The notes under the pieces were generated by a model. It had not been told where the DNA came from and made no database searches. It saw nothing but the letters and a program-made list of their open reading frames with translations. A stretch of 5,312 bases of DNA from Bacteroidales bacterium (GTDB lineage Bacteria > Bacteroidota > Bacteroidia > Bacteroidales > P3): assembly GCA_012837565.1 (NCBI GenBank), contig DUQY01000291.1, positions 1 through 5,312 on the forward strand, written 5' to 3'. A program made the position numbers and the translations under genes. Below are positions 1-5,312 of this stretch, piece after piece. Every line of letters starts with the position of its first letter. The first letter of the stretch is position 1.

Positions 1-7
1 GATGTAG

Positions 8-2785
8 TCAGGAAAAAAGCTTATCTTTAATATACTTACCAGTCTGAGACTTATCCGACTTAACCATCTCTTGGGGAGTACCATAAAAAATAATATCCCC
101 TCCATTCTTTCCACCGTAGGGTCCTAGTTCAATTATCCAGTCTGCTATTTTAATTATATCGGCATGGTGTTCAATAACTATAACCGTATGACCAATGTTC
201 ACAAGCTCTTGGAGTGCGATATTGAGTTTGTTTATATCGTGGAAATGTAGTCCTGTTGAGGGTTCATCAAAAATAAATATGGTTGAGTTTTCATTATTCC
301 CCTTTGTTAGGTAATAAGCTAACTTAACCCTTTGAGCTTCTCCACCACTAATAGATATTGAGCTTTGTCCTAGTTCTAAATATCCTAAGCCTACTTTTAT
401 AAGTGATTCTAATTTCATAGCAATTCTTGTAGTGAGTGGTTGGTTATCTTCTGAGAAAAACTCAACAGCTTCTTGAATTGTCATAGAAAGAATATCTGAA
501 ATATTCTTTGTTCTATATTTTATTTCTAATGTATCTTCCTTATACCTACTTGAGTTGCATGCCTGACAAGGAAGAATAACATCTGCCATAAATTGCATAG
601 GAATTGTTACCGTTCCTTCTCCCTTGCATTCCTCGCAACGTCCTCCATCAACATTAAAAGAGAAGTATCCAGCCTTTAAATTTCTTTTTTCTGCTAGGGT
701 TTGACTCGCAAATAAATTACGGATATCATCAAAGGCTCCTAAATAAGTTGCTGGATTGGAACGGGAAGAGCGACCAATTGGATTTTGATCTATTAATTGT
801 ATTGACTTAACAAGAGAAAGCGAACCCGTTGCCTCCGATGCTTTTGGAACAATATCAACTATCTCTCCCAATTGCATTTTTACGGAATTATAGAATATAT
901 TTTTAATTAGAGTGGTTTTCCCTGAGCCACTTACTCCACAAACAACTGTTAGGGCTTTTAGTGGAACCTGAACACTAACATCGTTTAAGTTGTTCTCATT
1001 ACAGTTCTCAATACTTATTGATTCCTTCCATTTCCTTCTTATCTCTGGAAGTGGAATCTCTAATTCATTATTAAGATATTTAGCTGTTAGTGATATTTTG
1101 CTTTTAAGTAGGTCTTCGAAAGAGCCATTAAATATAACCTCTCCCCCATTCTTTCCTGCCTCTGGTCCAATATCAACTATTATATCTGCTGCCTTAATAA
1201 TCTCCTCATCATGTTCAACTACAATAACAGTATTTCCTGCGTCTCTTAGCTTATAAAGAACGTTAATTAGATTATGTGTATCTCTCGAATGCAGTCCTAT
1301 ACTGGGTTCATCTAAGATATACATTGAGCCAACAAGAGGACTACCAAGTGAGGTTGCAAGTGCTATTCTTTGGCTTTCTCCTCCTGATAGGGTTGAGCTT
1401 TGCCTATTAAGTGATAGATATCCTAAACCAACCTCATACATATAACCAAGTCTTTGTTTGATTTCTGTAATTAGGCGTTCTGATACTTTTCTATCATAAT
1501 CGCTTAATTCTATATTGTCGAAGTATTCAATTAAATCATCAATTGGCATAAGTGATAAATCTATTATAGACATATCATTTATTTTCACATATCCTGCATC
1601 CTTTCTTAGTCTTGTTCCTCTACAATCAGGACAGGTTGTTCTTCCTCTATATCGTGAAAGCATAACCCTATATTGTATCTTATAGCTTTCTGCAACAAGC
1701 ATTTCAAAAAACTTGTTTATGCCAATTATATCATCGTTTCCATTCCAAAGGAAGTCTCTTTCTTCTTTCGATAGTTTATTATATGGTCGGTGAATTGGGA
1801 ATATATCGGCTGCCTTTTCAATAAAATCTTCCTTAAACTTCTTCATTATCTCACCTCTCCACGAGTTAACAACTCCTTCATAAACGGATAGGTGTGGATG
1901 AGTAACGACTAAATCCTCTGATATTCCCTCAACAAAGCCAGAGCCACTACATGTTGGACAGGCTCCATAAGGATTATTAAAAGCAAAGAAGTTTTCAGAT
2001 GGTTTTGTGAACTCTATGCCATCTCTTTCAAAGCGATTAGAAAAGAAAAACGTTTCGTCGTCTTTTATAACAAAACAATCCCCTTCACCCTCATAGAAAG
2101 CTGTGTGTATGGAATCTGAAAGACGCAGATAAACATCCTCAGAAGAATGGTCAATGCTTATTCTATCTATTAGTATTTTAATCTCAGAGTCTTTCTTTAT
2201 GGTTTTCTCTAATGCATCTTCAATCTTTGTTACTTCATCACCAATCACTATCCTAACATAACCCAATTGCATCAAGAGTTCGAATCTTTCTTTAAATGTT
2301 TCTTTTGGTTTTAACTTAATTGGGCAAAGAATCATTACCCTTGAATTGTTTTCAAAGGAAAGAAGCCTATCAACAACATTAGATACAGAGTCTCTTGTTA
2401 CTTCCTTTCCTGAAATTGGTGAATAGGTCTTCCCTATTCTTGCATATAAGAGTTTGATATATTCGTATATCTCGGTAATTGTTCCAACAGTTGAACGTGG
2501 ATTTCTATTAGAGGACTTTTGTTCTACGGCAATTGCAGGCGATATTCCAGATATTGAATCTACCTCTGGCTTATTCATCCTACCAAGAAACTGACGAGCA
2601 TATGATGAAAGGCTTTCAACATATCTTCTTTGTCCCTCAGCAAACAAGGTATCGAAAGCAAGAGAGGTTTTCCCTGAGCCTGAAAGTCCTGTTATTACAA
2701 TTAGTTTATTATGAGGTATGGTTAGATCAATATTCTTTAAGTTATTTACCCTCGCCCCTTTAATTACTATATTATCTTTATCCAC
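8..2785 (-). CDS. uvrA: UvrABC excinuclease subunit A (UvrA), complete
   Basis: Damage-sensing ATPase of nucleotide excision repair; as a dimer with UvrB it scans DNA for bulky lesions and loads UvrB before UvrC cuts. The 925 residues show two tandem ABC ATPase modules. Module I has Walker A GLSGSGKT (33-40), signature LSGGE (466-470), Walker B LDEP (491-494) and H-loop EHD (524-526). Module II has Walker A GVSGSGKT (617-624), signature ISGGE (812-816), Walker B FDEP (839-842) and EHH (872-874). The second zinc finger is C717-x2-C720-x19-C740-x2-C743, with spacing as in E. coli. The UvrB-binding insertion (about 120-260) is present, so this is a full-length class I UvrA (E. coli has 940 residues). 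CPTC (276-279) and CPDC (385-388) are kept, but the first CxxC pair of the E. coli N-terminal finger is absent, as I recall for Bacteroidota homologues. The start is GTG, directly after an in-frame TAA; IVIKGARVNNL follows at once, as expected for the family. There is no Shine-Dalgarno and no consensus promoter in the gap to floA. Confidence 0.98.
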   Translation of the reverse strand: MDKDNIVIKGARVNNLKNIDLTIPHNKLIVITGLSGSGKTSLAFDTLFAEGQRRYVESLSSYARQFLGRMNKPEVDSISGISPAIAVEQKSSNRNPRSTVGTITEIYEYIKLLYARIGKTYSPISGKEVTRDSVSNVVDRLLSFENNSRVMILCPIKLKPKETFKERFELLMQLGYVRIVIGDEVTKIEDALEKTIKKDSEIKILIDRISIDHSSEDVYLRLSDSIHTAFYEGEGDCFVIKDDETFFFSNRFERDGIEFTKPSENFFAFNNPYGACPTCSGSGFVEGISEDLVVTHPHLSVYEGVVNSWRGEIMKKFKEDFIEKAADIFPIHRPYNKLSKEERDFLWNGNDDIIGINKFFEMLVAESYKIQYRVMLSRYRGRTTCPDCRGTRLRKDAGYVKINDMSIIDLSLMPIDDLIEYFDNIELSDYDRKVSERLITEIKQRLGYMYEVGLGYLSLNRQSSTLSGGESQRIALATSLGSPLVGSMYILDEPSIGLHSRDTHNLINVLYKLRDAGNTVIVVEHDEEIIKAADIIVDIGPEAGKNGGEVIFNGSFEDLLKSKISLTAKYLNNELEIPLPEIRRKWKESISIENCNENNLNDVSVQVPLKALTVVCGVSGSGKTTLIKNIFYNSVKMQLGEIVDIVPKASEATGSLSLVKSIQLIDQNPIGRSSRSNPATYLGAFDDIRNLFASQTLAEKRNLKAGYFSFNVDGGRCEECKGEGTVTIPMQFMADVILPCQACNSSRYKEDTLEIKYRTKNISDILSMTIQEAVEFFSEDNQPLTTRIAMKLESLIKVGLGYLELGQSSISISGGEAQRVKLAYYLTKGNNENSTIFIFDEPSTGLHFHDINKLNIALQELVNIGHTVIVIEHHADIIKIADWIIELGPYGGKNGGDIIFYGTPQEMVKSDKSQTGKYIKDKLFS

Positions 2786-2835
2786 TTATATTTGTTTTTT
2801 CTTAAAGAGAAATCTCTCTATTAACTACCATAAAA

Positions 2836-2917
2836 CATTTTGTCCACAAACTACACCCTATGACCTATTATTAAAAAAATAAATTGTCAATTAAGAGTGA
2901 GACTTGTGGACAAAACG
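2836..2917 (-). repeat. 82-base imperfect palindrome between floA and uvrA, flanked by ATAAAA; possible terminator or miniature element
   Basis: The left arm 2836-2849 (CATTTTGTCCACAA) and right arm 2904-2917 are inverted copies matching at 13 of 14 positions, including a perfect 12-base core (2838-2849 with 2904-2915). Inside, after a symmetric 4x4 internal loop, 2854-2859 pairs with 2894-2899 (5 of 6), and 2861-2864 can pair with 2886-2889. In RNA of the minus strand, the sense strand of floA and uvrA, both mismatches become G-U pairs; in plus-strand RNA they are A-C clashes. The minus-strand 3' arm is followed directly by TTTTAT. ATAAAA occurs immediately outside both arms (2830-2835 and 2918-2923), like a 6-base target duplication. 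Possible readings are an elaborate floA terminator, a conserved RNA element, or a very small inserted element. The inverted repeat is certain; its function is inferred. Confidence 0.7.
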
Positions 2918-2935
2918 ATAAAAGACTAAATATAA

Positions 2936-3922
2936 TTACTTTTTACCTAGACTTCCTTCATTTTTATTTGTAGTTGGCTTTGAAATACTATCTCTCATTT
3001 CAGTATCAGCCATAATGTTTTTCATCTTATAATAATCCATAATACCTAAATTACCACTTCGGAAAGCATCAGCCATAGCAAGAGGAATTTCCACCTCTGC
3101 TTCAATAACCTTAGCTCTGGCTTCCTGTGCTTTTGCCTTCATTTCTTGTTCAGCAGCAATTGCCATTGCTCTTCTTTCTTCAGCCTTAGCTTGTGCAATA
3201 TTTTTATCAGCCTCTGCTTGGTCCATTTGAAGTTGAGCACCAATATTCTTACCAACGTCAATATCGGCAATATCAATAGATAGAATTTCAAATGCAGTTC
3301 CTGTATCTAATCCTTTTGAAAGAACAAGTTTAGAAATTGAATCTGGATTTTCAAGAACATAAGCATGAGATTTGGAAGAACCAATTGAAGTTACAATACC
3401 TTCACCAACACGAGCAAGAATTGTTTCCTCACCTGCTCCTCCTACCAATTGGCGGATATTTGCTCTAACAGTAACTCTTGCCTTAACAATAAGTTGAATA
3501 CCATTACTTGCAACAGCTGCAACTAAGGGAGTATCCAATACCTTAGGGTTAACACTTAATTGAACAGCCTCAAACACATCACGACCAGCAAGGTCAATTG
3601 CAGTTGCTGATTTAAAATCTAAATTAATGTTTGCTTTATCTGCAGAAATTAAAGCTTTAACAACTCTTGGAACATGTCCACCTGCAAGATAGTGAGCCTC
3701 TAAGAGGTCAGAATTTAGATCTAAGCCTGCTTTCTTAGAAGTAATCATTGAATTAACAATAATTGCTGGTGGCACTTTTCTCCAACGCATAAAAATAAGC
3801 TGAAGAAGAGACATCTTAACACCGTTCAATACGCATTGGAACCATAAGTTTAAAGGTACCAACCAAAGGAAAACGATTAATGCTACAAGAGACATTACGA
3901 CGATTAGAATAATTGATGGCAT
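2936..3922 (-). CDS. floA: Flotillin-like protein FloA (former UPF0365 family)
   Basis: Membrane scaffold protein that forms oligomeric foci in the inner membrane and organises lipid microdomains. From ATG at 3922 it has 328 residues, close to Bacillus subtilis FloA (331). In order: an N-terminal hydrophobic membrane segment (about 2-28), a second short hydrophobic stretch (37-45), conserved EAHYLAGG (75-82), AIDLAGRDVFEAVQ (108-121), the PHB/SPFH core with VRANIRQLVGGAGEET (152-167) and ARVGEGIVTSIGSS (170-183), then the Ala/Glu-rich coiled coil typical of flotillins (about 235-280, with QAEADKNIAQAKAEERRAMA) and a C-terminal tail with GNLGIMDYYK and ADTEMRDS. The frame is open further to a TTG at 3985, but that lies upstream of the predicted transcription start, and homologues begin at the hydrophobic segment, so ATG 3922 is chosen. 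NfeD, the usual partner, is encoded upstream on the same strand but separated by an opposing gene. Confidence 0.97.
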   Translation of the reverse strand: MPSIILIVVMSLVALIVFLWLVPLNLWFQCVLNGVKMSLLQLIFMRWRKVPPAIIVNSMITSKKAGLDLNSDLLEAHYLAGGHVPRVVKALISADKANINLDFKSATAIDLAGRDVFEAVQLSVNPKVLDTPLVAAVASNGIQLIVKARVTVRANIRQLVGGAGEETILARVGEGIVTSIGSSKSHAYVLENPDSISKLVLSKGLDTGTAFEILSIDIADIDVGKNIGAQLQMDQAEADKNIAQAKAEERRAMAIAAEQEMKAKAQEARAKVIEAEVEIPLAMADAFRSGNLGIMDYYKMKNIMADTEMRDSISKPTTNKNEGSLGKK

Positions 3923-3962
3923 AATTTCTATTTTTTTAGTTAATAAATCTATATTTAAAGAG

Positions 3963-3993
3963 CAAAGATATAAATATTCTACCAAATTTCAAA
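3963..3993 (-). promoter_or_regulatory. Bacteroidota-type promoter of floA
   Basis: Read on the minus strand, TTTG (3993-3990) is followed after 19 bases by TATCTTTG (3970-3963), an exact match to the TAnnTTTG -7 element of the Bacteroidota primary sigma factor with normal spacing to the -33 TTTG. Transcription would begin near 3957, leaving a leader of roughly 35 bases before ATG 3922. This excludes the TTG at 3985 as the floA start and gives floA expression independent of nfeD. Short motifs in AT-rich DNA can arise by chance, but position and spacing both fit. Confidence 0.65.
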
Positions 3994-4069
3994 GTATAAA
4001 GAATTATTATTCATTAATTATGCAAATACATTTGTTTTATAGTTGCTTATCATTCCATAATTATCTTAA

Positions 4070-4299
4070 AATCTCTTCAAAGACAATATCCTTCATTTCT
4101 TTATAAGAAAAGAAACGAATAAAGAAATTACTAAAACAAGCCTTCTTATCTACCCTAACCCAGCAGAAAATAATACCAACATATTAATTCAAGGAGTAAG
4201 TTCTAAAACAGAAAAGCTAATTATAAAAGACTAAATCAAAATAGAACAAAGAAAGAAACTTTTAAAACAAAGAAAGAATTTACTGAAACGCTGTATTAA
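4070..4299 (+). pseudogene. Decayed C-terminal relic of a type IX secretion (Por) cargo protein
   Basis: A plus-strand frame open from 4070 reads about 54 codons to TAA at 4232-4234. From 4148 it gives IYPNPAENNTNILIQG and then SKTEKLIIKD. I/V-YPNP followed by a hydrophobic beta strand and a K-x-x-I-x-D step is the hallmark of the type A C-terminal sorting domain by which Bacteroidota export cargo through T9SS. In homologues the Asp is normally followed by Leu-Asn/Thr-Gly. Here, shifting by one base at 4231 restores LNQNRTKKET and runs to TAA at 4297-4299, consistent with loss of one C from GACCTA. There is no start codon, no cargo domain, and the usual final G-x-Y-x-hydrophobic strand is missing, so this is a remnant and not a gene. 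The identification rests on a short motif, and the family of the lost cargo is unknown. Confidence 0.55.
4245..4278 (+). repeat. 13-base direct repeat, period 21
   Basis: AACAAAGAAAGAA occurs at 4245-4257 and again at 4266-4278, exactly 21 bases (seven codons) apart. In the shifted reading frame of the T9SS relic the two copies encode the similar peptides TKKETF and TKKEFT, as expected of a small tandem duplication within a former coding sequence. It may also be chance in purine-rich DNA. Confidence 0.6.
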
Positions 4300-4324
4300 A
4301 TTTCTAATACGGCGTTTTATTTTA
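4286..4324 (+). terminator. Intrinsic terminator, plus strand, with no intact gene upstream
   Basis: Stem arms 4286-4298 (AAACGCTGTATTA) and 4305-4317 pair over 13 positions, 12 Watson-Crick and one U-G wobble in plus-strand RNA, around a 6-base loop. The T-rich run TTATTTTA follows (4317-4324). On the minus strand the wobble becomes an A-C mismatch and no T run follows, so the plus strand is the working direction. The only candidate it could have served is the decayed relic ending at 4299, whose tail overlaps the stem. It also shields the downstream plus-strand promoter from read-through. Confidence 0.75.
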
Positions 4325-4353
4325 CGTACAAGCCCATGTTAGCAATTTGTTTC

Positions 4354-4383
4354 TTTGTTACAAAAAAATTATTTGTATTTTTG
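4354..4383 (+). promoter_or_regulatory. Bacteroidota-type promoter of the pRiA4b-like gene
   Basis: TTTG (4354-4357) is followed after 18 bases by TATTTTTG (4376-4383), an exact TAnnTTTG element. The expected transcription start is near 4390, which leaves a leader of about 25 bases if translation starts around 4416 and about 47 if it starts at the TTG 4437. It lies just downstream of the intrinsic terminator, so this gene is probably transcribed alone. Confidence 0.6.
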
Positions 4384-4415
4384 AATCCTAATTATTAATA
4401 AGAAATATTATTGAT

Positions 4416-4997
4416 ATTTATCAACTAAGAATAGGTTTGAAACATTCTAAACCTGAGATATGGAGAAGAGTATTAGTTTCTGCAAATACAGAATTAGCAG
4501 AGCTACACTCTCTAATTCAATTTATGATGTTTTGGTCAGACTCTCATTTACATCATTTTATTTCAAATAATGTCTATTACGAGCCTAAAGATGAGGATGA
4601 GGATGGACTCGGTGAGTTCTTCACTGCCAAAACAATGGACTATACAAATATTAAAGTGTCACAACTTCTTAAAAAGGAAAAAGATACAATTGAATATGAG
4701 TATGATTTTGGAGATAATTGGGAAATGAAGATTCTATTAGAGAAAATAACTCAAGTAGATCAAGAAAAGTTTATACCAATTTGTTTAACAGCCAAAAACG
4801 CTGCCCCAATGGAAGATTGCGGAGGTATAATGGGATATTATTATATATTAGATGTTTTGAAAGATCCAAAACATGAAGAGTATGAAGGTATAAAAGAATG
4901 GATGGGCTATGAGATAGATGAAGAATGGGATGCAAAAGAAGGTGAGTTGGAAGCTATCAATTATAATTTCAAAAGATTTGCAAAAGCAGTAAAGTAA
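4416..4997 (+). CDS. Plasmid pRiA4b ORF-3-like family protein (IS1096 passenger TnpR-like)
   Basis: The family is widespread in bacteria and archaea and its biochemical role is not established; some members travel with plasmids or insertion sequences. Family marks, numbered from codon 4416 (193 residues): N-terminal strand YQLRIGLK (2-9), KPEIWRRVLV (12-21), LHSLIQ (30-35), DSHLHHF (42-48), an acidic run EPKDEDEDG (56-64), the signature YEYDFGDNWEMKILLE (94-109) and C-terminal APMEDCGGIMGYYYIL (130-145), then DPKHEEY and the EAINYNFKRF end. Start: the frame opens at 4392 after a TAA. The first family-conserved residues are encoded from 4416-4419, but that codon is ATT, and the region has no ATG or GTG. 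The only ordinary start is TTG at 4437 (186 residues), which would remove most of the first beta strand. I chose 4416 on homology; the true start is uncertain. The gene runs opposite to its neighbours and ends 14 bases from the stop of nfeD. Confidence 0.85.
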   Translation: MYQLRIGLKHSKPEIWRRVLVSANTELAELHSLIQFMMFWSDSHLHHFISNNVYYEPKDEDEDGLGEFFTAKTMDYTNIKVSQLLKKEKDTIEYEYDFGDNWEMKILLEKITQVDQEKFIPICLTAKNAAPMEDCGGIMGYYYILDVLKDPKHEEYEGIKEWMGYEIDEEWDAKEGELEAINYNFKRFAKAVK

Positions 4998-5011
4998 AGC
5001 ATAAGTAAAGC
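4992..5011 (+). repeat. 9-base direct repeat at the convergent gene ends
   Basis: AAGTAAAGC is present at 4992-5000, spanning the stop codon of the pRiA4b-like gene, and again at 5003-5011, abutting the stop codon of nfeD. Only a weak 5-base stem (ATAAG 5001-5005 with CTTAT 5011-5015) can form here, and no T run follows, so there is no convincing bidirectional terminator in the 14-base gap. The repeat may be a junction scar or chance. Confidence 0.4.
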
Positions 5012-5312
5012 TTATTCGATAGGTCTGACAAATATTTTATTTCCGTCAATCTTTTCTATCCCGATTTCTGTTTTTGGGTCAACAAAAGAAGTGATTGTGG
5101 AAACTTCAACACTCTGGCCATTTATTTCAGCCATACCTGCAGGAGCCAAGCGTGATATTGTAATACCCTTGTCTCCTACCTTAAATTCTTCTACCTTAAA
5201 GTCATTTGCCTTGCTGTCGATTGACTTGCTGGCAAACTTTTTCCATGTATCAAAGCGTAGTACCCAAATAATCAGAACAATACAAGCTACTATAGCAAGA
5301 AATGAGGTAATC
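5012..5312 (-). CDS. NfeD-family membrane protein, C-terminal part (cut by window end)
   Basis: Short NfeD proteins are inner-membrane partners of flotillin/SPFH proteins and are usually encoded next to floA. The visible 99 residues (stop TAA at 5014-5012) begin inside a transmembrane helix (SFLAIVACIVLIIWVLRF, visible residues 3-20), pass a charged linker (KKFASKSIDSK), and end in the NfeD OB-fold: VGDKGITISRLAPAGMAEING (45-65; compare the family pattern G-x-x-G-x-x-x-T-x-L-R-P-x-G), then QSVEVST and GIEKIDGNKIFVRPIE. The N-terminal helices lie beyond 5312; short NfeD proteins are about 150 residues, so about a third is missing. It points the same way as floA, but the opposing gene at 4416-4997 and a pseudogene relic lie between them. 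In-family identity is well supported by the OB-fold pattern and by the nearby floA. Confidence 0.88.
   Translation of the reverse strand, partial: ITSFLAIVACIVLIIWVLRFDTWKKFASKSIDSKANDFKVEEFKVGDKGITISRLAPAGMAEINGQSVEVSTITSFVDPKTEIGIEKIDGNKIFVRPIE

Larger units (their letters stand above)
3923..4415. other. Gene-poor stretch between floA and the pRiA4b-like gene
   Basis: This stretch has no intact gene. It holds the floA leader and promoter (3923-3993), a region of no recognisable content (about 3994-4069), a decayed plus-strand coding relic (4070-4299), a plus-strand intrinsic terminator (4286-4324), a short spacer, a plus-strand promoter (4354-4383), and the leader of the following gene. 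Stops are frequent in all frames outside the relic. I found no tRNA, riboswitch or transposase signature. Confidence 0.6.

Noticed and set aside
990..1256. 88-codon plus-strand open frame opposite uvrA
   Set aside because: It lies entirely antisense to conserved uvrA sequence (the end of ATPase module I and the link to module II), and its translation shows only low-complexity Ser/Ile runs produced by the complementary strand.
2533..2763. 76-codon plus-strand open frame opposite the uvrA N-terminus
   Set aside because: It is antisense to the highly conserved first Walker A region of uvrA and has no family resemblance.
2806..2817. AGAGA-AA-TCTCT inverted repeat just upstream of the uvrA start
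   Set aside because: The arms are 5 bases with a 2-base gap, so it cannot form a sound hairpin. It does not match known SOS operators, and LexA control of uvrA cannot be claimed from it.
3923..3985. 21-residue N-terminal extension of FloA from TTG 3985
   Set aside because: It lies upstream of the predicted transcription start, is not seen in FloA homologues, and the hydrophobic N-terminus of the family begins right after ATG 3922.
4020..4106. 28-codon plus-strand ORF starting with ATG
   Set aside because: Short, no ribosome site, no recognisable motif, and it overlaps the relic in another frame; expected by chance.
4392..4997. Pairing the pRiA4b-like gene with an insertion sequence or integron
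   Set aside because: The family name refers to plasmid/IS passengers, but there is no transposase, terminal repeat or attachment site around this copy in the window.
4998..5015. Bidirectional terminator between the convergent stops of the pRiA4b-like gene and nfeD
   Set aside because: Only a 5-base A/T-rich stem is possible and neither strand has a T run after it.

Overview
The window looks like a piece of an AT-rich Bacteroidota chromosome, most likely Bacteroidales. The evidence is a UvrA with the Bacteroidota-type insertion region, a FloA/NfeD pair, two promoters of the Bacteroidota form (TTTG, 18-19 bases, TAnnTTTG), no clear Shine-Dalgarno sequences, and a short relic of a type IX secretion C-terminal sorting domain, a signal confined to this phylum. 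Genus cannot be told from the sequence alone.

Layout, left to right. Positions 8-2785 (minus) hold complete uvrA, the damage-recognition ATPase of nucleotide excision repair, starting with GTG. The 150-base gap 2786-2935 contains an 82-base imperfect palindrome (2836-2917) with 14-base arms, flanked on both sides by ATAAAA. It folds better as RNA of the floA-to-uvrA strand than of the other strand. Positions 2936-3922 (minus) hold floA, a flotillin-like membrane scaffold protein, with its own promoter at 3963-3993. The gene-poor stretch 3923-4415 holds that promoter, a decayed plus-strand relic ending in a type IX sorting-domain motif (4070-4299), an intrinsic terminator overlapping the relic's tail (4286-4324), and a plus-strand promoter (4354-4383). 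Positions 4416-4997 (plus) hold a pRiA4b ORF-3-like protein whose expected start codon is ATT rather than ATG. Positions 5012-5312 (minus) hold the C-terminal 99 residues of an NfeD-family membrane protein, cut by the window edge.

How the parts relate. NfeD and FloA are usually adjacent partners in one operon and act together in membrane microdomain organisation. Here they point the same way but are about 1.1 kb apart, separated by an opposing gene and a pseudogene relic. This suggests that the pair was split by insertion and that floA now relies on its own promoter. uvrA lies downstream of floA on the same strand with no recognisable promoter of its own, so the palindrome between them is placed to act as a terminator, an RNA-processing site or a small inserted element. 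I see no CRISPR array, tRNA, rRNA or transposase gene. The most notable items are the floA-uvrA palindrome, the type IX relic with its orphan terminator, and the missing canonical start codon of the pRiA4b-like gene.
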